A DNA stretch of 64,000 nt from Streptomyces sp. AA1529 (GTDB lineage Bacteria; Actinomycetota; Actinomycetes; Streptomycetales; Streptomycetaceae): the NCBI RefSeq assembly GCF_000280905.1, contig NZ_ALAP01000074.1, forward strand, positions 1 through 64,000. Reading direction: 5' to 3'. Positions 55,046 to 63,237 of the stretch are shown here, piece by piece. A model generated the notes under the pieces. It made no database searches, was not told where the DNA came from, and saw only the letters and a list, made by a program, of their open reading frames with translations. The first letter of the stretch is position 1. Each line of letters opens with the position of its first letter. The position numbers were made by a program, and so were the translations under genes.

Positions 55046-55441
55046 TTAGTTGGTGCTGGTCCGCTCGGACTGGGCCGCCGTGCGGTACTCGGCGTCGGTG
55101 AGGCCGCCGTGCTTGGCGGTGAGGGCCTTGAAGGCGCCCTTGTCGACGACGTGAGGCTGGGGCTGCTCCCAGTCGGCGAGCGGTCCCACAGCGTTCGCGA
55201 AGGCTTCAGCGGCGGCGCGGCTTCGGAAGGTGGTGGGGAGGCGCTTACCGCTGGCGGCGTGCGTGACGTTCCACCAGTCCGGGTCGGTGTCGAGCGGGCT
55301 GAGGATCAGGGGGAAGACGACCAGGCCGGGGATGTTGGTGGGGAAGGCGTGGATGGTCTGCTTCATGGGCAGCCCAGTGCCGTCGTCGAGGGGGAGGGTG
55401 ATGTGAGCGTCGATACGGACGGTGGTGTCGGCGTTGTTCAT
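55046..55441 (-). CDS. Early protein next to RecT, unknown function
   Basis: The 131-residue protein starts at ATG 55441 with AAAGGA upstream. It has VRIDAHITLPLDDGTGLPMK, WWNVTHAASGKRLPTTFRSR and a helical end. It lies downstream of recT between two hairpins. Family not recognised. Confidence 0.55.
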   Translation of the reverse strand: MNNADTTVRIDAHITLPLDDGTGLPMKQTIHAFPTNIPGLVVFPLILSPLDTDPDWWNVTHAASGKRLPTTFRSRAAAEAFANAVGPLADWEQPQPHVVDKGAFKALTAKHGGLTDAEYRTAAQSERTSTN

Positions 55442-55468
55442 GGCTGTGGCTTCCTTTCGGGTGTGAAG

Positions 55469-55491
55469 CCGCCCGCGCTGCCCGCGGGCGG
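55469..55491 (-). terminator. Hairpin after recT
   Basis: CCGCCCGCG and CGCGGGCGG form a perfect 9-bp stem with a five-base loop, 12 bases after the recT stop. Confidence 0.6.
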
Positions 55492-55502
55492 CCCGAGCGG
55501 GA

Positions 55503-56336
55503 CTACTGGGCGGGCTGGTCGTCGTCGAGGAGTTCGCCTTCGAGGACTTCGCCGGTGTCGGGGTCGACGTCGTCGAGGGGGGCGGCCTGTACGGGCGGCA
55601 GGGGCGGGGCGTCCGGGGCGGGCTCGGCGGCGACTTCCTTCGCGGCGCGGAGCTGCTCGCGCATGTACTCGGCGGAGGTCGGCACCCACTTCGCCAGGCG
55701 TCGTACCGCGGTCTTGAGCCACATGGCTTCCTCGTTGGTCTGCCACGGGGAGTACTGCGAGTTGCGGCTGTCGGACTTGGCCTTGGCCTCCATGACCTGC
55801 CGCTTGTTGAGGACGACGACCTTGGAGGTGGCGCCGTCCTTCATGACGGCGTAGGCGTACACGCCGACGAGGGGGCCGCGGTCGTCGGCGAACCAGTCGA
55901 TCTCGTGGATGGGGCGCTCGTCGCGGCCGGGGGTGTAGCGGAAGGTGTCGCTCTGGCGGACGGTCTCGACGATGACGGAGGACACGGCGCCGGCCCGGTA
56001 GACGAGCTCGACGATGCCCTGGTAGCCGACGATGCCCTTGATGATCGGCTGGCCGCGGTGGGCCTTGGACTTGCGGGGGGTGAGGTAGAACTGCTCGGTG
56101 CCGGGTTCCAGGCCGAGGCGGGCGGCGGTCTTCATCTCGCGGAGGAACACGCCGACGTCGTTGCGGGCGGCCTCCTCGAGGTCTTCGTTGCCGCGGATTG
56201 CGCCGACGGCGAGGCGGATCCACTGGTCGAGGTTGATGTGGGAGGGGACGAGGGCGGCGTACTCGTCCCGGTACTGCTGAAGCTGTGCGGCGGGCCCGTC
56301 GTCCCGTTTGGCGACGGCGTTGCTGATCTGGTTCAT
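55503..56336 (-). CDS. recT: RecT-family single-strand annealing protein
   Basis: The 277-residue protein starts at ATG 56336 in an ATGA overlap. RecT core segments are present: FLREMKTAARLGLEPGTEQF, YLTPRKSKAHRGQPIIKGIV, GYQGIVELVYRAGAVSSVIV and WQTNEEAMWLKTAVRRLAKW. It anneals single strands in recombination with the exonuclease encoded upstream. The acidic C-terminal tail is usual for SSB contacts. Confidence 0.9.
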   Translation of the reverse strand: MNQISNAVAKRDDGPAAQLQQYRDEYAALVPSHINLDQWIRLAVGAIRGNEDLEEAARNDVGVFLREMKTAARLGLEPGTEQFYLTPRKSKAHRGQPIIKGIVGYQGIVELVYRAGAVSSVIVETVRQSDTFRYTPGRDERPIHEIDWFADDRGPLVGVYAYAVMKDGATSKVVVLNKRQVMEAKAKSDSRNSQYSPWQTNEEAMWLKTAVRRLAKWVPTSAEYMREQLRAAKEVAAEPAPDAPPLPPVQAAPLDDVDPDTGEVLEGELLDDDQPAQ

Positions 56337-57271
56337 GCGGCGTCCTTCTGCTGGTAGGGGGTGAGGGAGTGGGTGTGGCCGTCGCGGACGGTGCGGTAGG
56401 CGATGCGGCGGTCGCCGTGGATGGCGCGGTAGCCGGTGCCGATCCGGTCGAGGACTTCGGCGGCGGCCTGCCGCTTGGTGTCTTCGGCGGTCTTCTCGTC
56501 GCGGACGGCGGCGAGGTAGCGGTCGGCGAGTTCGGCGGGGATTTCGACGTCGATGTCGTCGCGGCCCTCGGCTTGCGCTTTGACGGTCTGGTAGGTGGCC
56601 GTGCTGTCGTCGATGGCCGGGCGAACCCCGTTGCGGACGTCGTCGAGGAACCGTTCGGCGGCGTCCCGCATGAGCTGGGCGTCGGTGGCGTCGAACTCGA
56701 CGGTGTATTCGCGGTAGTCGCAGCCGCCGATGAGGACGGCGAACTTCGTCCACGGCAGGCCGAGGGTGTCCATCTGCCACTGCACCTGGCAGCGGTAGTA
56801 GATGGGGAACTCGTCCGAGCCGGAGGGGCCCCAGCCGTCGCCGGTCGGGGAGGTCTTCACCTCGAGGAGTCCGGCGGCCTCGTGAGGCACGGTGAACGGG
56901 TCGACGGCCTGGGCGTAGATGAGCCGGTCGGGAGTGGCGCGCTGCCACTCGCGGTCCCGGTGCCGCCACGTGCCCGCGGGGGCCGCGAGCTGGCCGGGGT
57001 GCTCGTCCTCCCACTTCTGGGCGACGGGATCTTCGAGGCGGTTGCCCCACTCGACGGCGGGCGTCATCTCGAACGGGGCGGTGGGCAGGCCGGCTTTCTT
57101 GTGCCAGAGGCTGAAGCGGGACTGCCACGGGGACAGGCCGAGGATCGCGGCGATCTCGGTGGCGGTGACGGTGAGGCCGGTGCGGGCTTCTTCCCATGCC
57201 GCGGTGCCGGGGGTGAGGTGTCCGATGAGGATGCCGTCGGGGGCTGCGTAGGGGTGCTCGGTGGTGGGCAT
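56333..57271 (-). CDS. YqaJ-type viral recombinase exonuclease
   Basis: The 312-residue protein starts at ATG 57271 with AAAGGAGG upstream. It has TATEIAAILGLSPWQSRFSL, AVEWGNRLEDPVAQKWEDEH, catalytic GLLEVKTSP (E-x-K) and YYRCQVQWQMDTLGLPWTKF, the lambda-exonuclease/YqaJ pattern. It resects 5' ends for RecT. This pair is typical of phages replicating through concatemers. Confidence 0.9.
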   Translation of the reverse strand: MPTTEHPYAAPDGILIGHLTPGTAAWEEARTGLTVTATEIAAILGLSPWQSRFSLWHKKAGLPTAPFEMTPAVEWGNRLEDPVAQKWEDEHPGQLAAPAGTWRHRDREWQRATPDRLIYAQAVDPFTVPHEAAGLLEVKTSPTGDGWGPSGSDEFPIYYRCQVQWQMDTLGLPWTKFAVLIGGCDYREYTVEFDATDAQLMRDAAERFLDDVRNGVRPAIDDSTATYQTVKAQAEGRDDIDVEIPAELADRYLAAVRDEKTAEDTKRQAAAEVLDRIGTGYRAIHGDRRIAYRTVRDGHTHSLTPYQQKDAA

Positions 57272-57340
57272 GTCGCCTCCTTTCTGGGTGTGCTGGTCCT
57301 GGGGCACCGCGTTCGCGGTGTCCCTGCGTGTGGTTGGTGG

Positions 57341-57377
57341 CCCGCGCCGACAGCCCTTGGTCATCCGCCGGCGCGGG
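57341..57377 (-). terminator. Hairpin between YqaJ and small upstream gene
   Basis: CCCGCGCCG and CGGCGCGGG form a perfect 9-bp stem with a 19-base loop, six bases after the stop at 57383. Confidence 0.5.
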
Positions 57378-57382
57378 ACGAA

Positions 57383-57547
57383 TCAGGCGGCTGGGCGCTT
57401 CCAGCCTTCGGCGGCCTCTCGCCGCCGGTCGGCGACGCGTGGGGTGAACTCCTTGTGCGCGTCGTCGTTGAGCTGTCCGACGGACTCCTCGTGGACGGAT
57501 CCGTGGACGCAGCCCGAAGGGGCGATGCGGATCCAGAAACCAGCCAT
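57383..57547 (-). CDS. 54-residue early protein
   Basis: ATG 57547 overlaps the previous stop as TGATG. The peptide has MAGFWIRIAPSGCVHGSVHE and a basic end (RRREAAEGWKRP). It is below usual length limits, but coupling supports it. No family recognised. Confidence 0.5.
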   Translation of the reverse strand: MAGFWIRIAPSGCVHGSVHEESVGQLNDDAHKEFTPRVADRRREAAEGWKRPAA

Positions 57548-58284
57548 CAGGCGGCCGCTTCCGCAGGCTTGCGGGCGGCGTCGTACTGGTCGATGCCCCA
57601 CCGGATGCCGTGGCAGGCCCACAGGAACCACCAGTCGAAGTCCTGCAGGTCCCACTCCCACGTGTCGGTGAAGTGGAAGGCGAGGTCCTCGACGGAGCCG
57701 AGGTGCTTGGCACCGCGTTCGCGGCGGTGCCGTGACAGCCACAGGACTGCGCCGGTGTGGGACTCGGAGGTCAGGTGCTCTCCGCACTCGGAGCAGTGGG
57801 CCTTGTACTGCTCGCCGAACTCGAACTCGTCGAGGGCTCGGCGGGCCTCCTCCTCGAAGTCGGTGTTGTACTCGGACTCGACGTGGTCCTTCCACGCCTG
57901 GGTGACGCCGGGGTGGATGGGTTCGGCGGCCTTCAGCTCGCCGGCGACGTGCTTCTCGAACAGGTCGTCGCTGTAGGTGGTGGCAGCGGCCCGGCTGCTG
58001 CGGAGCTTCTCGGACCAGTAGCCAGGGTTGATCTCGCCGGGGCGTGCGGTGCGCCGGAACAGGTTGAACATGTCCTCGGTGGCGTCGATGGTGAAGACGT
58101 AGGCGTCGCCGCCACCCTTGAAGATCAGCGTGTAGGGGGCGGTGATCAGGTCGAACCAGCAGGCGCCGTCCTTGTTCGCAGCGAACCGCAGGTGCCGGTA
58201 CAGGCCGTCGTCGTGGAGGACGGTCATCTCGCGGTGCTGCGTGTCCCGGGCGAACCGGGCGGCGATCTTCGGGTAGTCGGTCAC
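57547..58284 (-). CDS. Early phage protein with zinc-like motif
   Basis: The 245-residue protein starts at GTG 58284 with AAGGAG upstream. It has a beta-rich start (VLHDDGLYRHLRFAANKDGA, YTLIFKGGGDAYVFTIDA), an acidic middle and AHCSECGEHLTSESHTGAVL with CxxC. The end is Trp-rich (TWEWDLQDFDWWFLWACHGI). Family not known to me. Confidence 0.6.
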   Translation of the reverse strand: MTDYPKIAARFARDTQHREMTVLHDDGLYRHLRFAANKDGACWFDLITAPYTLIFKGGGDAYVFTIDATEDMFNLFRRTARPGEINPGYWSEKLRSSRAAATTYSDDLFEKHVAGELKAAEPIHPGVTQAWKDHVESEYNTDFEEEARRALDEFEFGEQYKAHCSECGEHLTSESHTGAVLWLSRHRRERGAKHLGSVEDLAFHFTDTWEWDLQDFDWWFLWACHGIRWGIDQYDAARKPAEAAA

Positions 58285-58286
58285 TG

Positions 58287-58514
58287 CTACTCCTTGGGGA
58301 GTTCGTGGTTGGTGGTGGTCCGGATCGCCCTGGGCTGACTGCCGTGGAGTCGCGTGTGCTGGTGTGCGGTCTGCTCCAGTTCGACGGCTTCGCGGGCGCC
58401 GTCGAGGGCGTCTTGGAGGTCGGCGATCTGCTGCTGGAGGCGGACGAGTTCGCGGAGTGCGGCGAGGGCGAAGGCCATGGCGTAGGTGCACACCTCGGCG
58501 GCGGTGCCGTTCAC
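58287..58514 (-). CDS. Small coiled-coil early protein
   Basis: The 75-residue protein starts at GTG 58514 in a GTGA overlap. It is a single long helix (LRELVRLQQQIADLQDALDG, AREAVELEQTAHQHTRL). Function unknown. Confidence 0.55.
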   Translation of the reverse strand: MNGTAAEVCTYAMAFALAALRELVRLQQQIADLQDALDGAREAVELEQTAHQHTRLHGSQPRAIRTTTNHELPKE

Positions 58515-58789
58515 GCGGCGGCCTCCCCGGTCCAGGTTTGGGGGGTGATGCGGGTCGGGTGGATGGGGATGAGCGGCCCGTAGTGGTGGTACACGTCGGT
58601 GATGGGTACGGGCTGGCTGTCGTAGGGCCGGGTGTGGCTGGGGTGGCCGGGCCCGTAGGGGCGGCGGATCGACTGCATCAGCGGCTCGCCGGCCGGGGTG
58701 TGCTTGCCGGTCCATGTCCAGTGGGTGCCGAACACGTCCGCATACGGGACGGACAGGTCGAACGTCGTGCCGTCGTGCGTGAACGTCAT
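58511..58789 (-). CDS. Small early protein, unknown function
   Basis: The 92-residue protein starts at ATG 58789 in an ATGA overlap. It has TTFDLSVPYADVFGTHWTWT, GKHTPAGEPLMQSIRRPYG and a Pro/His/Tyr-rich end. It may be related to small Streptomyces phage proteins with a similar DLSVxYxDxxG start; this is from memory. Confidence 0.55.
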   Translation of the reverse strand: MTFTHDGTTFDLSVPYADVFGTHWTWTGKHTPAGEPLMQSIRRPYGPGHPSHTRPYDSQPVPITDVYHHYGPLIPIHPTRITPQTWTGEAAA

Positions 58790-59004
58790 CGGGACTCACC
58801 CCGCTCGGCGGCGTCGCGGTTGTCGGCGAGGTGCAGCAGCTCGCCAGCCAGGGCTCGCAGGCCAGCGGCGGGCGTTTCGGGCCCGATGTGCAGGGCGAGG
58901 GAGCCGATTCGGAGCACGGTCACGTCGTGCTCAGGGAGCTTGTGGACGGTGTAAGCGGCGTCGTCCAACTGCACGGCGACACTGCCGATGAGGCAGGCGG
59001 TCAT
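58786..59004 (-). CDS. Small early protein, unknown function
   Basis: The 72-residue protein starts at ATG 59004 with GGAGGT upstream and an ATGA overlap. It is beta then helix (VAVQLDDAAYTVHKLPEHDV, LRALAGELLHLADNRDAAER). No family recognised. Confidence 0.55.
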   Translation of the reverse strand: MTACLIGSVAVQLDDAAYTVHKLPEHDVTVLRIGSLALHIGPETPAAGLRALAGELLHLADNRDAAERGESR

Positions 59005-59429
59005 GCGGCACCTCCGTCGATGACGTCGATGTGGGTGAGGGCGATGCAGGCGCTGTGGCCGTGGACCCAGACGACGTCGGTGTGGCCGCCGAGGACTGTG
59101 GCCTGGTTGCGGGTCGTCGTGTCGATGCGGGTGGCGGTGGCGTCGTCCTCCGGGCGGGCGCCGGGGTAGGCGACGACGCGGGTCCCGACGGGGTGCCGGG
59201 CGTTGAACTCGTCGGCGGTCGTGCGGTGCTCCCCCTGCTCGGCGTCGTCGGCCATGCATGCGGTGCAGACGTTCATCGACCACCAGTGGTCGCTGTAGTT
59301 GGGCTCGACCTGCGGCGGGAGCGAGGTGCGGAGGTACCGGTCTCCGGGCTGGATTCGGGTGTGGCAGAGGTGCATGTCGCAGCACTTCGGTGTGCGTGCG
59401 GTCCGGTACGTGCGGAGTTCGAGGCTCAT
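59001..59429 (-). CDS. Cys/His-rich early protein
   Basis: The 142-residue protein starts at ATG 59429 in an ATGA overlap. It has RTPKCCDMHLCHTRIQPGDR and WWSMNVCTACMADDAEQGE, likely a zinc-binding pair of loops resembling PARP/LIM-like knuckles seen in phage proteins. The C-terminal half is beta-rich. Function unknown. Confidence 0.6.
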   Translation of the reverse strand: MSLELRTYRTARTPKCCDMHLCHTRIQPGDRYLRTSLPPQVEPNYSDHWWSMNVCTACMADDAEQGEHRTTADEFNARHPVGTRVVAYPGARPEDDATATRIDTTTRNQATVLGGHTDVVWVHGHSACIALTHIDVIDGGAA

Positions 59430-60181
59430 GACGCGCCGCCCGAGTTGGGCCAGGTGTTCGTGTGCTGGTCCTGATGGTGTCCGGGGTGTCCGGCGGGGAG
59501 CACGCACGGCCGGGTGCCGCTCCGGGGAGTGAGCTTTGCCCCGCACGTTCCGCCCGCCGTCTCACCCCGCTCGGCGGCGGTGCGGCGGAGCACGACCGCG
59601 TCGTACACGTCCCGGGCCCAGCGCGCGTCGCCGAGCGCGGTGTGCGCCACACCCTCGCCCGGGGGCTCGACACCCACCGCGCGGGACAGGCCGCGGGAGG
59701 AGTAGGGAACCGTCACAGCCTCGCCCGGGTACTGACTGGAAGCGGCTAGCCCCTGCGCGTAGCCCGCGGCGAGGGTCGCGATGTCGACCGGCCGGTAGTG
59801 CCACGGCAGCTTGCGGTTGTGCTCCTGGAGCAGCTTCGTCAGGAACCGGATGTCGAAGCCCGGGTTGGAGCCGACGACGACCGCCTGCCACATGGCTTCC
59901 TGCACGTCGTGCAGCAGCTCCGGCATGGTCAGCCGCGCGCGGACGGTGCCGTCCTCGTTCATCTCCGCGGCATCCCAGCCAGCGGAGACAGCGAACCGCT
60001 CCCGGTAGCGGCCGACGGCCAGGGCTTCGGGGTCGGCGTGGTAGAGCGGCACCCGCACCTGCCACAGGTACTCGACCTCAGTGCCGTCGGTGTCGCGGCG
60101 GATGACGGCGATCTCCCACGCATCGCCGAACTGCGGGTCGAGGTGCGTCGTCTCCGTGTCTGTGAAGGCCAGGGCGGTCAT
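59426..60181 (-). CDS. DnaQ-like 3'-5' exonuclease with Cys/His tail
   Basis: The 251-residue protein starts at ATG 60181 in an ATGA overlap. DEDDh motifs are visible: ALAFTDTETTHLD (Exo I), VVGSNPGFDIRFL (Exo II) and AHTALGDARWARDV (Exo III). A C-terminal extension (CGAKLTPRSGTRPCVLPAGH followed by PGHHQDQH) forms a possible zinc site, unusual for the family. It may proofread or trim DNA ends. Confidence 0.85.
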   Translation of the reverse strand: MTALAFTDTETTHLDPQFGDAWEIAVIRRDTDGTEVEYLWQVRVPLYHADPEALAVGRYRERFAVSAGWDAAEMNEDGTVRARLTMPELLHDVQEAMWQAVVVGSNPGFDIRFLTKLLQEHNRKLPWHYRPVDIATLAAGYAQGLAASSQYPGEAVTVPYSSRGLSRAVGVEPPGEGVAHTALGDARWARDVYDAVVLRRTAAERGETAGGTCGAKLTPRSGTRPCVLPAGHPGHHQDQHTNTWPNSGGAS

Positions 60182-60474
60182 GCGGCTCCTCCGGGGGTCC
60201 AGCCGGGGTAGTCGGCGTCGGTGTGGCATGCCTCGGGGTGGGCGAGGAGGTACAGGTCGAGGGCGTACACCGAGCGGTCGGCGTCGGAGGTGGCGCCCTT
60301 CATCGCGTCTCGCAGGGTCTGGCAGTCCGCCTCGTACTGCTCGTCGGCGGCCTGGTGCCAGCGCTGGCTGTCGCCACAGGCAGCGCACAGGCCCGGGGCG
60401 CGGGGAGCGTCCGGGATGAAGCCGCTGCACTGCTCGTGGCCCTCCGGCGCGGGTGCGGGGATCGTGAGTGCCAT
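60178..60474 (-). CDS. Cys-rich early protein
   Basis: The 98-residue protein starts at ATG 60474 in a TGATG overlap. It has EQCSGFIPDAPRAPGLCAAC and an acidic helix (EQYEADCQTLRDAMKGATSD). Likely zinc binding; function unknown. Confidence 0.55.
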   Translation of the reverse strand: MALTIPAPAPEGHEQCSGFIPDAPRAPGLCAACGDSQRWHQAADEQYEADCQTLRDAMKGATSDADRSVYALDLYLLAHPEACHTDADYPGWTPGGAA

Positions 60475-60689
60475 CACCGGCCACCTCCCGCCGTGTGGAT
60501 GCGGTCCTGGCAGCCGCCGCACAGGCCGGTGATCTGCCACTCGCGGGCCGTCTCCTGGTCGGGCAGGTCGCCGTCGGTGAGGGGCTGGCCGCAGCCGATC
60601 GGCGGCAGCAGACACCGGGCGTCGTCCACCGCGTTCTGCGGCGTGTCGCCACCCGACAGGCGGGCAAGGAACTCGGGAATCGACGTCAC
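60474..60689 (-). CDS. Small zinc-binding early protein
   Basis: The 71-residue protein starts at GTG 60689 in a GTGA overlap. It has DDARCLLPPIGCGQPL and ITGLCGGCQDRIH, four Cys in two pairs. I recall similar sequences in Streptomyces phages; function unknown. Confidence 0.6.
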   Translation of the reverse strand: MTSIPEFLARLSGGDTPQNAVDDARCLLPPIGCGQPLTDGDLPDQETAREWQITGLCGGCQDRIHTAGGGR

Positions 60690-60970
60690 GGCTGCTCCCC
60701 CTTGTCGGTGTGCGCGGCGAGCTGTTCGCGGTCGTTCTGCATGGCGGCCCACCAGCAGTAGGAGAGGGCGCCCAACGCTTCGTCGCGCTCGTGCTCGGGC
60801 AGCAGCTCGAACGCGAGCCGGCCGATGTCCTCGGGGTAGATCTCGACGAGGGGCATGTCGTTCAGCTCGTCGGCGGCCTGGTTCCAGGCGGCCTGCCACG
60901 CCGACAGGTGCGGCAACCGGGCGGTGATCCGGTCGAAAGCGTCCGGCTCGAACGGGGTCGGCATCGTCAT
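60686..60970 (-). CDS. Acidic helical early protein
   Basis: The 94-residue protein starts at ATG 60970 in an ATGA overlap. It reads FDRITARLPHLSAWQAAWNQ, ADELNDMPLVEIYPEDIGRL and a helical, acidic second half. No family recognised. Confidence 0.55.
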   Translation of the reverse strand: MTMPTPFEPDAFDRITARLPHLSAWQAAWNQAADELNDMPLVEIYPEDIGRLAFELLPEHERDEALGALSYCWWAAMQNDREQLAAHTDKGEQP

Positions 60971-62052
60971 CGCGCACCGCCCTCGGCCAGCTCGCGCACC
61001 TTGTCCTCAGCGGCGCTCCAAGTCGCCAGTACGGCGGCCGGGCCCTCGTCGGTGGCGATGCCGCTGCTGCTGTACTCGCTCGTGAGCCGGTCCCCGATGA
61101 GGGCGAGTTGGTCGGCGGCCGAATCGAGAACGTTCGCGTCATGCCGGGCAAGCGCCTCGGCGGCCTGGTCGGGCTGGCTCTCGACGCTGATCGTGGCCTG
61201 GCTGAGGAGGTGCAGGGCGCCGTAGGCGGCTGTCCCGGGGTCCTCGTGGTCCCGCACCAGGTCGGCGAGCGCGGCGCGCCCCTCCCCGGCGGCCTTCTCC
61301 AGTTCGGCGACGCGGGCCGTCAGCGTGGTGATGAGCTGCTGCTGGGTCTGCATCCACTCGGCGGCCGTGATGCCGTAGGCGGCGGCGAGCTGGCTACGCA
61401 GGGACTCGGCCTCGGCAGTGGCCGCGGCACGGTCGGCCGTCAGCTCGGTGACAGTGGCCTCGGCGGTGTGGGCACGTTCCGCCCACTGGGTGTTCGCGTC
61501 CTCGAGATCCTCGATCTCGCTGCGCAGGTCCTCGGCCTCCTGGTTGACGAGGCGGTTCTGCTCCTCCAGCCGCGCGATGCGGACCATCAGCCGGCTGGGG
61601 GTGTCCACCCCGCTGTCGTCGTCGCTGCTGTCGAGGAACGCCAGCACGGCGCGGTCAGCGACACCAGACGAGGCGCCCTTCTCCCCGATCTCGCTCATCA
61701 AGAACCGGCGCTGGCCCCGCAGCCGGTCCAGCTCGGCGAGGAGAGCGGCGATGTCGGTGGGTGCCTGGGCGATGAACGCGGCGTCGTCGTGCGACTGCCT
61801 GTTGTCCTGCTCCGCGTCCCACTCCGTGTGTGCCGGGTCGTTGTCGATCCGGCCCGACTCCAACTGGCCGATGTAGCGGCGGCAGCGGTAGCCGTGCCCG
61901 GTGTCGTGCAGGTCGGCGGCGATGTCGATCAGCACGTCCTCGCCCATCGAGCCGTGCTGGTAGGTCCCCCACGGGCCGGGCGTCGCAGCCTTGACGCGCT
62001 TGCGGATCTCCCGCTCGCGCTCCGGGGAGAGCGGTGTGGTGGGGTTCGTCAT
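60967..62052 (-). CDS. Ead/Ea22-like coiled-coil protein
   Basis: The 361-residue protein starts at ATG 62052 in an ATGA overlap. The first 115 residues (IRKRVKAATPGPWGTYQHGS; DAAFIAQAPTDIAALLAELD) match the Ead/Ea22-like pattern of phage accessory genes. Long coiled coils follow (ARLEEQNRLVNQEAEDLRSE, MQTQQQLITTLTARVAELEK). Function unknown. Confidence 0.65.
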   Translation of the reverse strand: MTNPTTPLSPEREREIRKRVKAATPGPWGTYQHGSMGEDVLIDIAADLHDTGHGYRCRRYIGQLESGRIDNDPAHTEWDAEQDNRQSHDDAAFIAQAPTDIAALLAELDRLRGQRRFLMSEIGEKGASSGVADRAVLAFLDSSDDDSGVDTPSRLMVRIARLEEQNRLVNQEAEDLRSEIEDLEDANTQWAERAHTAEATVTELTADRAAATAEAESLRSQLAAAYGITAAEWMQTQQQLITTLTARVAELEKAAGEGRAALADLVRDHEDPGTAAYGALHLLSQATISVESQPDQAAEALARHDANVLDSAADQLALIGDRLTSEYSSSGIATDEGPAAVLATWSAAEDKVRELAEGGAR

Positions 62053-62414
62053 CGCGCACCGCCCTCGGTGGAGCAGGTGCAGCGGGAGCTCATCCCAGAC
62101 GCGTAGGCGCACGGGTCGCTGTGGCCGCCGCGGGGCGGGAACGGCTCCTCGGTGCGGCTCGCGTACAGGGCCTCGCGGTGGGTCTCCATCGCGTCGTCGC
62201 GGTTCTCGGCGCGCTTCGAGGACTTGTTGATGGCGAAGCCGCCGATGAACCAGCCGTCGTGCCGCTTGTCGCTGTGGTCGTCGAAGACGACCGTCTCGTA
62301 GTTGTCGCGGGCGATGCGGATCGTCGACACGGTCAGCCGCTTGGTTCCGGTGATCACCGGTGTCTGCGCGACGATGTCCGGGGCACGGGGGGTGGTGCGG
62401 AATACTGGAGACAC
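62049..62414 (-). CDS. Early protein, unknown function
   Basis: The 121-residue protein starts at GTG 62414 with GGGGAGG upstream. It has ITGTKRLTVSTIRIARDNYE, DDHSDKRHDGWFIGGFAINK and a C-terminal SSRCTCSTEGG. It looks beta-rich. No family recognised. Confidence 0.55.
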   Translation of the reverse strand: MSPVFRTTPRAPDIVAQTPVITGTKRLTVSTIRIARDNYETVVFDDHSDKRHDGWFIGGFAINKSSKRAENRDDAMETHREALYASRTEEPFPPRGGHSDPCAYASGMSSRCTCSTEGGAR

Positions 62415-62507
62415 GTGCCTCCCCTTTCATAAGGTGTGGTGTGGGTTGGTGCGTAGGCCCCTGCTGCCGGTGTGTGGAAGCCCGGCGGTTGGGGCCGTTT
62501 GCCGCAC

Positions 62508-62828
62508 TCAGGCGGCGACGGTGGCCGGCTGCTTGGCGGTCGGCTTGCGCGTCTTGCGGCCCCGCCCGCGGCGCTCGGGAGCGTTCGCGTGCATCTCGGC
62601 GATCTGGACGAGCTGCGACTCGGAGAACAGGAGCCGCCCGGCCATGCGGGTGCAGGGGAACGGGTCGCCCTTGCTGCCGTCGGCCGGCCGGTTGGCTCCG
62701 TCACGAAGCCACTTCTGGCCGCTCCAGTCGGACTCGTCCGCGGTGGCGAGTCCGAGGCGGACCGTGGCCTGCTTGACGTTGTAGTAGGTCTCAAGGCCGC
62801 GGGGCGTGGGGGTCGGGCGGGGAGACAT
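62508..62828 (-). CDS. Winged-helix DNA-binding protein (excisionase-like)
   Basis: The 106-residue protein starts at ATG 62828 (AGAGGTG upstream; GTG 62834 is an alternative). YYNVKQATVRLGLATADESD and MAGRLLFSESQLVQIAEMHA surround an insert, as in MerR-like wHTH proteins of phages. The C-terminus is basic. First gene after the Cro-like gene, so it may be an early regulator. Confidence 0.65.
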   Translation of the reverse strand: MSPRPTPTPRGLETYYNVKQATVRLGLATADESDWSGQKWLRDGANRPADGSKGDPFPCTRMAGRLLFSESQLVQIAEMHANAPERRGRGRKTRKPTAKQPATVAA

Positions 62829-62830
62829 GG

Positions 62831-63082
62831 TCACCTCTTCTCTTCGGTGGGCTCCTCGTCGAGTGGTGCGAGGAGCTGGTCGTCGGTGGCGCGTAGGGCT
62901 GTGCGGAGCGCGGCGTAGGTGTCCGGCCTCATGCGGGTGCGCGTGCCGGTCTCCAGGCGGCTCAGGTAGCTGGCGGTTATGCCTGCTGCATGTGCCGCTT
63001 GTGCCTGGTCGAGCCCGTGGCGCATTCGCTCGGTGCGGACTGCCGCCCCGTTCACCTCGAAGGTGGCTGGGGGTTGTTCCAT
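62831..63082 (-). CDS. Cro/C1-type (XRE) HTH regulator, leftward
   Basis: The 83-residue protein starts at ATG 63082. RTERMRHGLDQAQAAHAAGI and TASYLSRLETGTRTRMRPDT form an XRE helix-turn-helix. It is the first gene of the leftward early operon and faces another XRE gene, so it is the Cro-like partner of a lysis-lysogeny switch. Confidence 0.8.
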   Translation of the reverse strand: MEQPPATFEVNGAAVRTERMRHGLDQAQAAHAAGITASYLSRLETGTRTRMRPDTYAALRTALRATDDQLLAPLDEEPTEEKR

Positions 63083-63143
63083 GAAGAGAAGGTAGCCGCT
63101 TCTTCTAATGGTTTCTAGTAGAACTAGCGAGTAACTTCATCGT

Positions 63144-63223
63144 TTCTCACTGCTTCTCACAGAGTCACTACGGTCCGGAATCAGCCGATCACAGGCGTTC
63201 CTGGCGGTTCCTGTGCGTTCCTG
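63144..63223. promoter_or_regulatory. Divergent operator region with 10-bp-phased repeats
   Basis: TTCTCAC is at 63144-63150 and 63154-63160, and GTTCCTG at 63197-63203, 63207-63213 and 63217-63223, each with exact 10-base period. They lie between the two XRE genes and are likely repressor sites. Confidence 0.6.
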
Positions 63224-63237
63224 AGAAGATGCGGGGC

